In this document: in pieces, positions 32,593-41,291 of the stretch
How the letters are laid out: every line of letters starts with the position of its first letter
How positions within the stretch are numbered: the stretch's first letter is position 1
Origin: Bacillus sp. ISL-41
Lineage (GTDB): Bacteria; Bacillota; Bacilli; Bacillales; Cytobacillaceae
Assembly: GCF_018613235.1 (NCBI RefSeq)
Contig: NZ_JAGGQP010000011.1
Span: 1-64,000 of the forward strand
Length of the DNA stretch: 64,000 nt
Direction: 5' to 3'
Notes under the pieces: model-generated
Database searches by the model: none
The model's input: only the letters and a program-made list of their open reading frames with translations
Told to the model about the DNA's origin: nothing
Program-made: the position numbers and the translations under genes

Positions 32593-32784
32593 ATGTCTAT
32601 CGCTTTATCCATCATGCTGGTAGCGGCAATGGTTGTCCTATTCTTTTGCGGATATTATGTAAGGCTGATCATTGAGAAATTCGGAATGAACTGGCTTCAT
32701 GCCGTGCCAATCACCGTCGCGATTTTAATGTTCAATATCATATGGGCATTGCTGGAGATGGCCAAATCAGCCAGATGGCAATAA
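32593..32784 (+). CDS. small two-helix membrane protein
   Basis: A 63-residue protein from the ATG after GGGGAGAGAAA. Two membrane helices (IMLVAAMVVLFFCGYYV and AVPITVAILMFNIIWALLE) with a short loop, cytoplasmic tail basic. A promoter-like TATAAT at 32549-32554 has a weak -35 (TTATCC) 17 bases upstream. I do not know the family. Confidence 0.6.
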   Translation: MSIALSIMLVAAMVVLFFCGYYVRLIIEKFGMNWLHAVPITVAILMFNIIWALLEMAKSARWQ

Positions 32785-32785
32785 G

Positions 32786-33145
32786 AAAAGTGCAAGCGCC
32801 TTGATCAGCCCCGAAATGCGGTGCCCGCCTTATAACGCCACGTACTGTGGCTGGCGGGTCTAGCACATCCTGTGCCTCGGAGGGCCTGACGGTGAAGTCG
32901 TTCTTTGACTTCATTGGCAGTACCCAAATCGAAAAGTATAGCCGACTGATCAGAAACGCAGAAACTGGAGACTCCGACAAAGAAGCGCTTTTTGCTTCTG
33001 CCTGCGGAGTTGAAGTTTCGGAGTTTCTAGGAGGCGACACTAGCCTGCAGTTTCGAGCTGCTCAAAGCTAACTCTTCTCGGAAGATACTCGAGGAAGCAT
33101 ATTCTTGGATGAAAACTGGCTAGGCGCTGGAGCTAGACACTAATC
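32786..33145. repeat. candidate intergenic repeat element
   Basis: About 360 GC-richer bases without a convincing gene. The ends pair imperfectly: AGTGCAAGCGCCT at the left and AGGCGCTGGAGCTAGACACT at the right, and inner stems such as CTGGCGGG occur. The right-hand text matches what I remember as a multicopy intergenic element in Bacillaceae genomes, ending in 'ggcgctggagctagacac'. Only one copy is in this window. Confidence 0.5.
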
Positions 33146-33181
33146 TGAGTGTAATAAGTTTATACTTTCTTATAAAGTTGA

Positions 33182-33224
33182 AAAACAGAGCACCTTACCT
33201 AATCGAAAGGTGCTCTGTTTTTTT
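33182..33224. terminator. rho-independent terminator
   Basis: AACAGAGCACCTT pairs with its complement across a nine-base loop, with seven Ts. It lies just after the repeat element and before yozE. Confidence 0.85.
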
Positions 33225-33302
33225 GCATTAAAGTGGACGTGCCCTTAACAAATCCGTTATAGTATGGACAAACTAATTTTATCAATAGGCAGGCGTTCAT
33301 AT

Positions 33303-33524
33303 ATGTATAAAAGCTTTTACCACTTTCTCATGAAGTATCGCTCCACCAAACCGAAGGATCCGATCAGCAGGTTCGCGAATTCAGCGTACGATGATCTCTC
33401 ATTCCCAAAAAACTCGGAGGATTATAATGAAATCAGTTCCTATTTGGAAATGAATGGTCAATATCCGGAAAGTATGACTGTGTTTGACGAAGCCTGGGAT
33501 GAATATTTAATTGCAGAAAGTTAA
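33303..33524 (+). CDS. yozE: YozE (UPF0346) family protein
   Basis: A 73-residue protein. The true start is the ATG at 33303 (YKSFYHFLMKYR opens all family members); the frame upstream is unused. The stretch DPISRFANSAYDDLSFPK and DYNEISSYLE match the YozE family, small helical (sterile-alpha-motif-like) proteins of unknown role. The -10 like TATAGT at about 33259 fits. Followed by its own terminator. Confidence 0.92.
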   Translation: MYKSFYHFLMKYRSTKPKDPISRFANSAYDDLSFPKNSEDYNEISSYLEMNGQYPESMTVFDEAWDEYLIAES

Positions 33525-33557
33525 AGGCTCTTGCGGCTATCCGCAGGAGCTTTTTTA
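33524..33557 (+). terminator. terminator of yozE
   Basis: GGCTCTTGCGG and CCGCAGGAGC form a nearly perfect stem with a four-base loop and six Ts directly after the stop. Confidence 0.85.
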
Positions 33558-33711
33558 TATACTAGGAAGTTGGAGTAAAGCGTTCATAAGGCTGATTAAA
33601 TTTGGTTTTAACAAATGATAAAAGCTTCTTCCATCCACCATCTAGGCGTAGCGATTTTCAGAAAAATGCATATACTGTTGTAATCACAATTCACGACTCA
33701 TCGTTGAGAGG

Positions 33712-34419
33712 ATGGAGGAAATGGAAAAACGGAAGAAACCTAAGTTTAACATCGGTGATACAGTCGTGATCACTATTTATGGGACTGTGGGGAAAGTGAC
33801 AGATGTAAAATGGCTTGACGGCCTTCATGTATATGAGATAAATAAGAGCGAGGGCTTGTATTTGGAAACAAGTTTGCAGATGCTCTCTGAGTACGATGGG
33901 AAACTGCTTGAAAAGGAGCAAATCGACATCGAGTACAAATATTTTTTTGGGGACCTGGTTCAGGTAAAAGGTTATGGTTCAGACCTATTTAAGGTTGTGG
34001 GATTTCGAACTGAAATCTGGAGATACAAAGAAGATGCCTGGGAGGATGTCATATATGAACTTTCCAGGATCAAAGATGGTGAATGGCTTGAAGCCGGGGA
34101 AGAAGAACTGACACTTGTAGCGGATTCGGACAGTGCTGATACATTTATCCAGAAGCTGGGGCTTCTGTTTTCTGCCAATAAAGAAGTAAAGCCATCAGTC
34201 AACCTCGAGAAAAAGTCTCATCAGCCGCGAGCAGGTGAAAAAGAAGAGCTGAGGAAAACCAATCAAAAGAGGATGACGATCGATAACCTGCTTGATATTT
34301 ATAATGATTACCGGATTTTATATAAGTGGTTCCAGGATGATGAATACGCCCATGTCATGAGAGTAATTCTTCGTAAACTGTCAATGCTCGTTAACAATGA
34401 TGGAAAAAGCCATGTTTAA
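33712..34419 (+). CDS. YodN-like protein
   Basis: A 235-residue soluble protein. The N-terminal half has two SH3-like beta units with the same pattern (FNIGDTVVITIYGTVGKVTD near residue 12 and YFFGDLVQVKGYGSDLFKVV near 80), a linker rich in charged residues, and a helical C-terminal piece (TIDNLLDIYNDYRILYKWF). Position between yozE and yozD matches yodN of B. subtilis; sequence identity was not checked. Start at 33712 or 33721; both have poor spacing to GGAGG. Confidence 0.6.
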   Translation: MEEMEKRKKPKFNIGDTVVITIYGTVGKVTDVKWLDGLHVYEINKSEGLYLETSLQMLSEYDGKLLEKEQIDIEYKYFFGDLVQVKGYGSDLFKVVGFRTEIWRYKEDAWEDVIYELSRIKDGEWLEAGEEELTLVADSDSADTFIQKLGLLFSANKEVKPSVNLEKKSHQPRAGEKEELRKTNQKRMTIDNLLDIYNDYRILYKWFQDDEYAHVMRVILRKLSMLVNNDGKSHV

Positions 34420-34586
34420 AATAGCCCTGCAAATTCAAGCAGCACATAAACAAAAAAAGGAATTCCTGCCCACAAAAGAAATTTAAACAAGAAATTTACG
34501 AGATTGCCAAACAACTTAATAATCATACTATCTTCTTTGTTCACATCCTCTACAAATGTTGCCGCAAGATTACCAAGTCTCTCCAT
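34416..34586 (-). CDS. small membrane protein, 56 aa
   Basis: A short gene with AGGAGTGATCGGGT before ATG. A soluble helix of about 30 residues (MERLGNLAATFVEDVN) is followed by a membrane segment (LLWAGIPFFVYVLLEFAGLF) up to the stop. It is convergent with the yodN-like gene and overlaps its end by four bases. The strong site and clean coding pattern make it a real gene although it is short. Function unknown. Confidence 0.65.
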   Translation of the reverse strand: MERLGNLAATFVEDVNKEDSMIIKLFGNLVNFLFKFLLWAGIPFFVYVLLEFAGLF

Positions 34587-34722
34587 ACCCGATCACTCCT
34601 ATTTTGATTTATTCCATTCTATGCTTGTCCAAAAGCAATAGAACAATTTTCAGAAAATTGATTGAGCTTGGCATTAAACATGGGTTTTTCACATACATTT
34701 GGAATAAAGGGGGGCGGAATCT

Positions 34723-34896
34723 GTGAAAGAGATTGAGGTTATTATCGATACAGAGGAGATTGCTGAATTTTTCTTTCATGAACTTGTAAAAAGGGGATAC
34801 GTTCCCACAGAGGAAGAACTTGAAGAGATGGCAGACATCACATTTGAATATCTGATCGAAAAATGCATCATCGATGAGGAAGAAGATATAGACTAA
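34723..34896 (+). CDS. yozD: YozD-family protein
   Basis: A 57-residue acidic protein with a GTG start after AAGGGGGGCGG. The sequence KEIEVIIDTEEIAEFF, then KRGYVPTEEEL and DITFEYLIEKCIIDEEED, matches what I remember of B. subtilis YozD nearly throughout. Function unknown. Its position between yodN-like and deoD keeps the B. subtilis order. Confidence 0.85.
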   Translation: MKEIEVIIDTEEIAEFFFHELVKRGYVPTEEELEEMADITFEYLIEKCIIDEEEDID

Positions 34897-35041
34897 TTAG
34901 ATAAACTTGGTTATGGGCAGATTCTGATGAATCTGCCTTTTTATATTTGGTTAAAAAAACATTTTTTTATTGAAACTCTCTCTGTTTATAATCGTATACA
35001 TTTATAAGAAAGAAAAATGTGAAATCAGGGAGGCAAGGGAT

Positions 35042-35812
35042 ATGTCATTTTTAAATAAGGTTTTTGCCAGCGTCGGCATTGGAGCAGCTAAAGTCGATAC
35101 GAAGCTGGAGAAGGACCGGGTAATGCCTGGGGAAGAAGTACGTGGAATTGTAGAAATTCGCGGTGGAAACACGGAGCAGAACATCGATGAAATCTATTTG
35201 AGTTTACATACAACCTATATAAAAGAAGCGGATGACAAAAAGTATACCGCCACAGCCCAAATCGACCGATTCAAGCTGACGCAGTCATTCATAATCAAAG
35301 AGAATGAAACAAAGGAAATTCCTTTCTCTTTCAGGCTTCCATTGGAGATGCCATTATCGATGGGCAGGACAAAGGTTTGGGTGTCGACTGGGCTTGATAT
35401 CAAAAATGCAGTGGATCCAAGCGATAAAGATTTTCTGACGGTAGTGCCAAATCAGGTAATGCATGGCTTATTTAACGCTGTTAGCGACCTTGGCTTCCGT
35501 TTGAGGGAAGCTGAGTGTGAACAAGCGCCAAGACATCTCCGCAGAAACCTGCCATTTGTCCAGGAGTTTGAATTTGTGCCCTCATCAGGTCCATTTAGAG
35601 GACGGTTGGATGAATTAGAAGTAATTTTCTATCCAGTCAGCGAGAACGAAGTTGAGGTCTTGATGCAAGTTGACCGCAGGGCGAGAGGGCTTGGAGGCTT
35701 CTTGTCAGAAGCCATGGGGATGGATGAAACATATGTAAGAATGAATATCCATGCTTCCGACCTTCCGTCTTTGAAGCAGAAAATACAGAACACGATCGAG
35801 GGTTATTGCTAA
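35042..35812 (+). CDS. spo0M: sporulation-control protein Spo0M
   Basis: A 256-residue protein starting at the ATG after GGGAGGCAAGGGAT; the frame to 34970 is unused. The arrestin-like N-terminal half (KVDTKLEKDRVMPGEEVRG, then IDEIYLSLHTTY) and the middle (FSFRLPLEMPLSMGRTKVW) are characteristic of Spo0M, and the last 40 residues carry the RARGLGGFLSEAMGMDE tail. Spo0M affects sporulation and cell division in B. subtilis. A TATAAT-like box lies about 55 bases upstream. It is transcribed alone. Confidence 0.93.
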   Translation: MSFLNKVFASVGIGAAKVDTKLEKDRVMPGEEVRGIVEIRGGNTEQNIDEIYLSLHTTYIKEADDKKYTATAQIDRFKLTQSFIIKENETKEIPFSFRLPLEMPLSMGRTKVWVSTGLDIKNAVDPSDKDFLTVVPNQVMHGLFNAVSDLGFRLREAECEQAPRHLRRNLPFVQEFEFVPSSGPFRGRLDELEVIFYPVSENEVEVLMQVDRRARGLGGFLSEAMGMDETYVRMNIHASDLPSLKQKIQNTIEGYC

Positions 35813-35821
35813 TAAGCAGGT

Positions 35822-35856
35822 AAAGACGATGAAGCAAATGCTTCATCGTCTTTTTG
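35822..35856. terminator. convergent terminator of spo0M and the 43-aa gene
   Basis: AAAGACGATGAAGC and its complement form a 14-bp stem around AAAT with T runs; it abuts the stop of the minus-strand gene. Confidence 0.9.
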
Positions 35857-35988
35857 TTATCCTTGTTTCTTTCTTCCTGTTGCTGAAAATTCTTTGCCGT
35901 GAGCTTCCTGTTCAGCAACAATTGCTTCAGGAGGAATATGATTGTTTTTCTTTGGTGAATTGATTCGGTTGCGGTGTTTCTTGCCCAT
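35857..35988 (-). CDS. small basic protein, 43 aa
   Basis: A 43-residue basic protein (GKKHRNRINSPKKNNHIPPE, then AEQEAHGKEFSATGRKK). The ATG at 35988 follows AAGGTGATGAAGC; the longer frame to 36093 lacks a start signal. The composition resembles small uncharacterised Bacillus proteins, possibly spore-associated. Convergent with spo0M. I cannot name the family with certainty. Confidence 0.65.
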   Translation of the reverse strand: MGKKHRNRINSPKKNNHIPPEAIVAEQEAHGKEFSATGRKKQG

Positions 35989-36169
35989 TGCTTCATCACC
36001 TTCTCTTTCGGTTTTTATATAACTGGTGAAGAGGATTTTTTCTTTCAGCTTTGGTAAAGCTATTTTTAGCTTGCCCGTATACAAAATTGTCATGAAACTG
36101 AAGATTTTCCTGCCTAACTATATTGTGGTATAGTTTTGAGGTAGCAACCTATAGGATGGAGGATTTTGA

Positions 36170-36874
36170 ATGAGTGTACATATTGGTGCTAAAGAAAATG
36201 AAATCGCAGAAACGGTATTACTCCCTGGAGACCCATTAAGGGCGAAATACATTGCGGAAACATTCCTTGAAGATGCGAAGTTATATAATGAAGTCAGAAA
36301 TATGTTTGGCTACACAGGTACATACAAAGGTAAAAGAGTTTCTGTACAGGGGACAGGCATGGGAGTTCCGTCCATTTCAATTTATATTAATGAATTGATG
36401 AATAGCTATAATGTCCAAAACCTGATTCGCGTAGGTACATGCGGAGCAATCCAAAAGGATGTCAAAGTACGCGACGTAATTCTGGCTATGAGTTCTTCAA
36501 CCGATTCACAAATGAATCGCCTTACTTTCGGCGGAGTGGATTTTGCTCCGACAGCAAACTTTGATTTATTGTACAAAGCGTATAATACAGGGCTTGAAAA
36601 AGGTTTGAACCTTAAAGTCGGCAACGTTTTCACTGCAGACCAGTTCTATAATGATAACGCTGAATTAGAAAAATGGGCACAGTACCAGATTCTTGCTGTT
36701 GAAATGGAAACAACAGCTCTTTACACCTTGGCTGCTAAATATGATCGCAAGGCCCTTTCAATCCTAACAGTCAGCGACCATATCCTGACGGGTGAAGAGA
36801 CTACTTCAGAAGAGCGCCAAACAACATTCAACGACATGATCGAAGTTGCGCTCGAAGCAGCAATTAAAGAATAA
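36170..36874 (+). CDS. deoD: purine nucleoside phosphorylase, DeoD type
   Basis: A 234-residue cytosolic enzyme that cleaves purine (deoxy)nucleosides with phosphate. The hexameric NP-I family pattern is complete: [15 protein letters not shown], the G-x-G phosphate site (RVGTCGAI), the base-binding [12 protein letters not shown] and the late [11 protein letters not shown] with its Asp. Full-length. The site GGATGGAGG precedes ATG. It is followed by its own terminator. Confidence 0.97.
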   Translation: MSVHIGAKENEIAETVLLPGDPLRAKYIAETFLEDAKLYNEVRNMFGYTGTYKGKRVSVQGTGMGVPSISIYINELMNSYNVQNLIRVGTCGAIQKDVKVRDVILAMSSSTDSQMNRLTFGGVDFAPTANFDLLYKAYNTGLEKGLNLKVGNVFTADQFYNDNAELEKWAQYQILAVEMETTALYTLAAKYDRKALSILTVSDHILTGEETTSEERQTTFNDMIEVALEAAIKE

Positions 36875-36883
36875 AAATTGATG

Positions 36884-36917
36884 AAAACCCTTTCCCTTTT
36901 GGAGAGGGTTTTTTTGT
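36884..36917 (+). terminator. terminator of deoD
   Basis: AAAACCCTTTCC pairs with GGAGAGGGTTTT across five bases, then T run, ten bases after the stop. Confidence 0.85.
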
Positions 36918-36940
36918 GATGACTTTTCTGAAGAACGGAG

Positions 36941-37250
36941 TTAATTAGACATTTCTGGATTTGTTGTAGCCATAACGTTCTAACTTAATGGACATTTTGA
37001 ACGGCAGTAGAAGCCAAAATGTCTAATAAATCTATTTAATGGACATTTCGAATGGCGGATAAAGCAGAAATGTCTAATAATCCCTATTTAATAGACATTT
37101 CGAATGAAAGATGAAGCCAAAATGTCTAATAAACCATGCTTAATGGACATTTCGAACGGCGGTTGAAGCCAAAATGTCTAATAAACCTAATTTAATGGAC
37201 ATTCCGAATGCCAATTTGAACCAATAATGTCTATAAAATTTGCATAATAG
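36941..37250. repeat. array of six imperfect ~52-bp units, each a dyad
   Basis: Units start at about 36941, 36985, 37035, 37087, 37139 and 37191; the GACAT landmark recurs with spacings 43, 51, 52, 52 and 52 bases. Each reads roughly TTTAATGGACATTTCGAA, about 15 variable bases with GAAGCC, then AAAATGTCTAATAAACC. The ACATTT and AAATGT parts pair, so each unit can form a hairpin or a protein-binding dyad. The array lies between deoD and yodJ. The flanks to 37433 hold no gene. Confidence 0.8.
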
Positions 37251-37433
37251 ATATAACCAGTGCCATGGTTGAACTGTGTATCCAAACATTATCAGGTCTT
37301 GCAGAAGTTTGAACAATCCCTGAAGCAGGCATAATGAATAAAGGTGTTAATGGGAAAAAAGGCCATTCGAAAGTTTGCCGAAAAATGTTAGAATGGTGTT
37401 ATTGCTTTAAAATGTTGAAGATTGGTGGACATA

Positions 37434-38282
37434 ATGAAAAAAATATTGCTGATAATCGCATTGCCGATTTTTTTGACAGGATGCTCACAGGTAGAGCCGT
37501 ATCTTGAAAAAATTCCTTATTTGGGGGATAAATTAGTTGGACAAGATGATCAGGATGACCAGCCATCTGAGGTTAACGAACCTGAACAAAATACGGAAAG
37601 CAACCCTCCTATAGAGGACAAGCCAGCAAAAGACGAATTGACACTCGAAGCTGCGTATTTCAATATAGTCCGGGATACGGATGGAAAGAACGTCATCCAG
37701 AATCCGCAGAATACTTTGGCGCTTGTCAATAAGATTTTTGGGTTGCCAGATCATTATATCCCAGTCGATTTGGTTCGACCAAATGTTCCCTTCTCTTTTG
37801 GTGATGCCAAGCTTGAAAAAAGCCTTATGAGGAAAGAAGCTGCAGCAGCTTTGGAAGAAATGTTTGCCGGCGCAAGGAAGGATGGTATTGAACTTGCTGC
37901 CGTTTCAGGGTACAGATCATATGGGCGCCAGGAAAACCTTTTTATTGCCGAGGTCAATAAGGTGGGAGAGGAAAAAGCCCTTCAGGCGGTTGCGAGACCC
38001 GGAAGCAGCGAACACCAGACAGGCTTGACAATGGATATTTCCAGCAAGACCAATAATTTTAATCTGAATGAACAATTCGGTACAACAAAAGAAGGAGTGT
38101 GGCTTGCCCACAACGCCCATGAATACGGGTTTATCCTCAGATACCCAAGGGGTAAAGAAGATTTAACAGGCTATATGTATGAACCATGGCATTTCAGGTA
38201 TGTGGGAATCAAAGCCGCAACTGAGATGTATGAAAATGATTGGACACTTGAAGAGTATTTTGAAAATGTAAGGAAGATATAA
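37434..38282 (+). CDS. yodJ: VanY-type D,D/L,D-carboxypeptidase lipoprotein (YodJ-like)
   Basis: A 282-residue lipoprotein. The start is the ATG at 37434, giving KKILLIIALPIFLTGCSQ with lipobox LTGC (Cys 17). After an acidic linker, a peptidase M15B domain follows: VSGYRSYGRQENLF, the zinc ligands in SEHQTGLTMDISS (His, Asp) and in EPWHFRYVG (Glu, His). Such enzymes trim the peptide stem of peptidoglycan on the outer face of the membrane. The neighbour deoD keeps the order of B. subtilis yodJ. Transcribed alone. Confidence 0.9.
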   Translation: MKKILLIIALPIFLTGCSQVEPYLEKIPYLGDKLVGQDDQDDQPSEVNEPEQNTESNPPIEDKPAKDELTLEAAYFNIVRDTDGKNVIQNPQNTLALVNKIFGLPDHYIPVDLVRPNVPFSFGDAKLEKSLMRKEAAAALEEMFAGARKDGIELAAVSGYRSYGRQENLFIAEVNKVGEEKALQAVARPGSSEHQTGLTMDISSKTNNFNLNEQFGTTKEGVWLAHNAHEYGFILRYPRGKEDLTGYMYEPWHFRYVGIKAATEMYENDWTLEEYFENVRKI

Positions 38283-38291
38283 AGGGGAAAG

Positions 38292-38315
38292 CCTGGCTTG
38301 TTTGCCAGGTTTTTT
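38292..38315 (+). terminator. terminator of yodJ
   Basis: CCTGGC and GCCAGG form a short stem with a six-base loop, then six Ts. Confidence 0.75.
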
Positions 38316-38417
38316 GTTTATCCTCTGCTGAACTTATATTAAACTATGGCATATGTGACATTTTTAACTGTTATATACACATTTAGGGGTAAAATAAAAA
38401 AAACACAAACTTTATTA

Positions 38418-38447
38418 TTGATTAATATACTATACAGGGGTATAGTA
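38418..38447 (+). promoter_or_regulatory. copA promoter with CsoR-type operator
   Basis: -35 TTGATT (38418-38423), a 17-base spacer and -10 TATAGT (38441-38446). A perfect dyad, TACTATAC-AGGG-GTATAGTA, at 38428-38447 covers the spacer and the -10. This position and the GTAT-type half-sites fit a CsoR copper-repressor operator; Cu(I) binding would release it. csoR itself is not in the window. Confidence 0.75.
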
Positions 38448-38493
38448 ATTAGTGAAGATGAAAGAAACATTTCGAATGAACGGGGTGTATACG

Positions 38494-40890
38494 ATGAAAG
38501 AACAAATGACTGTCGACATAACAGGTATGACATGTGCCTCTTGTTCCACAAGGATTGAGAAGGTCCTTAATAAGATGGACGGCGTCGATGCAACTGTAAA
38601 TCTGGCGATGGAAAATGCCTCAGTCACTTATGAATCAGAAAAAATTAAACCAGACGATATATTTAATAAAATCAACGACCTGGGGTACGGTGTCCGAAAC
38701 GAAAAGATGGATTTGGATGTTTTCGGCATGACATGTGCAGCTTGTTCCACAAGGATTGAAAAGGTACTCAACAAGATGGACGGAATGAAAGCAGCAACCG
38801 TTAACCTTGCAACCGAATCAGCTTCAGTTGAGTTTAATGGTGCTGTTTTGTCAGCTGATAAAATTATCGCGAAGATCCAGGATCTGGGCTATGATGCAAA
38901 GGAAAAAGTCCAGAGGGAAGCGAAGGCCCAGCAAAAAGAAGAGGAAATCAATGCAAAGAAACGTAAGTTATTTATATCCATCCTTTTGTCACTTCCGCTT
39001 CTTTATACAATGATTGGCCACGCACCATGGGATACGGGACTGCCAATGCCTCATCTGTTGATGAATCCATGGTTCCAGCTATTATTGGCTACTCCGGTCC
39101 AATTCTGGATTGGCGGGCAATTTTATGTAGGAGCCTATAAATCACTAAAGAACAAGAGTGCGAATATGGATGTTCTGGTGGCACTAGGTACATCCGCTGC
39201 GTATTTTTATAGTCTTGCCGAAGCTATAAAAACAATTGGTAATCCAGATTATATGCCGCATTTATACTTTGAAACCAGTGCTGTCCTGATTACATTGATC
39301 CTTGTTGGGAAACTATTTGAGGCACTTGCAAAAGGACGCACGACTGAAGCGATTTCCAAGCTTCTAAGCCTGCAAGCTAAAGAAGCGACTGTTATCAGGG
39401 ATGGCGAGGAGATTAAAATCCCGATTGAAGAAGTAAGAGTAAATGATACGATCGTCGTTAAACCAGGTGAGAAGATTCCTGTCGATGGCAAAGTTGTGTC
39501 CGGCCAGTCCGCTGTTGATGAAGCGATGATCACCGGGGAATCAATTCCGGTTGAAAAAGCAGCTGGCGATACTTTGATCGGTGCTACCATTAATAAAAAT
39601 GGTACTTTGACGATGACTGCAACAAAGGTCGGTAAAGACACGGCTCTGGCAGGAATCATCAAGGTAGTCGAGGACGCGCAGGGAAGCAAAGCTCCAATCC
39701 AGCGTGTGGCAGATCAGATCTCCGGAATTTTTGTTCCGATTGTTGTCGCAATCGCAATCGTTACATTCCTTGTCTGGTACTTTGTCATCACACCTGGCGA
39801 CTTTGCTTCAGCCCTTGAAACAGCCATTGCTGTGCTCGTAATTGCCTGCCCTTGTGCACTTGGTCTGGCAACTCCAACCTCCATCATGGTTGGAACGGGA
39901 AAAGGTGCTGAAAACGGAATTCTTTTTAAAGGCGGAGAGCACTTAGAAGCTACTCACAAAATTGATGCTATTGTTCTTGATAAAACGGGTACAATTACTA
40001 AAGGGAAACCTAGCGTAACCGATCTTGAAATTTTCGGGGACGAGGAGAAGGTCCTGAAATATTTAGTTTCTGCCGAAAAGGCTTCTGAGCATCCTCTTGC
40101 TGAAGCCATTGTGGAATACGGCAACACAAGAAATATAGAAGTATTACCAATGGATGAGTTCGCTGCAATACCAGGCCACGGAATTGTAGCAACCATCAGC
40201 GGTGAAAAAGTATTTGTTGGAACCAGAAAGCTGATGGGTAAAGAGGGTATCGAATTCGCTCTATTTGAAGAAAAGCTTGAGCGACTCGAGACTGAAGGCA
40301 AGACTGCGATGATGATAGCAATCAACAAAAAGGTGGCAGGAATTGTCGCTGTTGCCGATACAGTCAAAGAAACAGCGAAAACAGCGATTGAAGAACTCAA
40401 ATCCATGGGTATAGAAGTGTATATGCTTACTGGTGACAATACGCGTACAGCTAAAGCAATTGCATCCCAGGTTGGAGTAGACAATGTAATTGCAGAAGTA
40501 CTCCCTGAAGAAAAGGCGAACCATGTCAAAGAACTTCAGTTAAAAGGAAAAAAAGTGGCGATGGTAGGAGACGGCATCAATGATGCACCAGCTCTTGCGC
40601 TGGCTGATATCGGCATCGCCATCGGAACCGGGACGGATGTTGCTATCGAGGCTGCTGACGTCACCATTCTTGGCGGGGAATTGACTCTGATTCCTAAGGC
40701 AATCTCTTTAAGTAAAAAAACGATGCAAAACATCCGCCAAAACCTATTCTGGGCTCTTGCATACAACTCAGCGGGAATCCCGATTGCTGCCATGGGTCTC
40801 CTGGCTCCATGGGTGGCAGGTGCAGCAATGGCTTTCAGTTCAGTTTCAGTAGTGACTAATTCCCTTCGTTTGAAGCGGATTAAGTTATAA
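38494..40890 (+). CDS. copA: Cu(I)-exporting P1B-type ATPase
   Basis: A 798-residue membrane ATPase that exports Cu(I). The start is the ATG at 38494 after GGGGTG. Two HMA copper-binding domains have Cys 14/17 (MTCASC) and Cys 81/84 (MTCAAC); their texts are nearly identical ([13 protein letters not shown]), so the second is a recent internal duplication. Further motifs: MITGES, the transport site CPC (452-454, [10 protein letters not shown]), the phosphorylated DKTGT (Asp 496), the ATP-site HPLAEAI and [10 protein letters not shown]. copZ follows after 28 bases, giving a copA-copZ operon, the reverse of the B. subtilis order. Confidence 0.97.
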   Translation: MKEQMTVDITGMTCASCSTRIEKVLNKMDGVDATVNLAMENASVTYESEKIKPDDIFNKINDLGYGVRNEKMDLDVFGMTCAACSTRIEKVLNKMDGMKAATVNLATESASVEFNGAVLSADKIIAKIQDLGYDAKEKVQREAKAQQKEEEINAKKRKLFISILLSLPLLYTMIGHAPWDTGLPMPHLLMNPWFQLLLATPVQFWIGGQFYVGAYKSLKNKSANMDVLVALGTSAAYFYSLAEAIKTIGNPDYMPHLYFETSAVLITLILVGKLFEALAKGRTTEAISKLLSLQAKEATVIRDGEEIKIPIEEVRVNDTIVVKPGEKIPVDGKVVSGQSAVDEAMITGESIPVEKAAGDTLIGATINKNGTLTMTATKVGKDTALAGIIKVVEDAQGSKAPIQRVADQISGIFVPIVVAIAIVTFLVWYFVITPGDFASALETAIAVLVIACPCALGLATPTSIMVGTGKGAENGILFKGGEHLEATHKIDAIVLDKTGTITKGKPSVTDLEIFGDEEKVLKYLVSAEKASEHPLAEAIVEYGNTRNIEVLPMDEFAAIPGHGIVATISGEKVFVGTRKLMGKEGIEFALFEEKLERLETEGKTAMMIAINKKVAGIVAVADTVKETAKTAIEELKSMGIEVYMLTGDNTRTAKAIASQVGVDNVIAEVLPEEKANHVKELQLKGKKVAMVGDGINDAPALALADIGIAIGTGTDVAIEAADVTILGGELTLIPKAISLSKKTMQNIRQNLFWALAYNSAGIPIAAMGLLAPWVAGAAMAFSSVSVVTNSLRLKRIKL

Positions 40891-40918
40891 ATTTTAATAA
40901 AAGAGAGGGAGATTTGAA

Positions 40919-41125
40919 ATGGAAAAAACAACTTTAAATGTATCAGGTATGACTTGCGGACACTGCGAAAAGGCAGTTAAGAACGCTTTGATGGGAGTAG
41001 ACGGAGTAGCTAGCGTCGTCGTTTCCCTTTCAGAAGGAAAAGCTGAAGTAGAATATGATGCCTCAAAAGCAGAAGTAAGCAAAATGAAGGAAGCTGTTGA
41101 AGATCAAGGGTACGATGTAGAGTAA
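40919..41125 (+). CDS. copZ: copper chaperone CopZ
   Basis: A 68-residue HMA-fold protein. The motif GMTCGHCEKAVKNAL holds the Cu(I)-binding Cys pair (CGHC) and the protein ends in EDQGYDVE, as in Bacillus CopZ. It delivers Cu(I) to CopA, its operon partner upstream. The site AGAGAGGGAG precedes the ATG. Confidence 0.96.
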   Translation: MEKTTLNVSGMTCGHCEKAVKNALMGVDGVASVVVSLSEGKAEVEYDASKAEVSKMKEAVEDQGYDVE

Positions 41126-41175
41126 TTTGAAAAATTCTGATTGGCTGTGTGTAAATCAACTTTTCAAAGCCACCT

Positions 41176-41215
41176 AAAAAGAGGGTGTCCCAAGAGTTTT
41201 GGGACCCCTCTTTTT
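41176..41215 (+). terminator. terminator of the copA-copZ operon
   Basis: AAAAAGAGGGTGTCCCAA and its complement form a nearly perfect 17-bp stem with a T run. Confidence 0.9.
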
Positions 41216-41291
41216 GCAATACCTATTTTTCTGTTAATTTTACAGTAAAAATGTTATCCTAATCATTAAGGATTTTAAGCTTGATTGGAAA

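Noticed and set aside
36941-37250. Six repeats with variable centres looked CRISPR-like.
   Set aside because: The 'spacers' are related to each other, units are internal dyads, repeats are imperfect and no cas gene is near.
39249-40931. Several long minus-strand frames opposite copA.
   Set aside because: They are antisense shadows of a strongly coding gene and have no ribosome binding sites.
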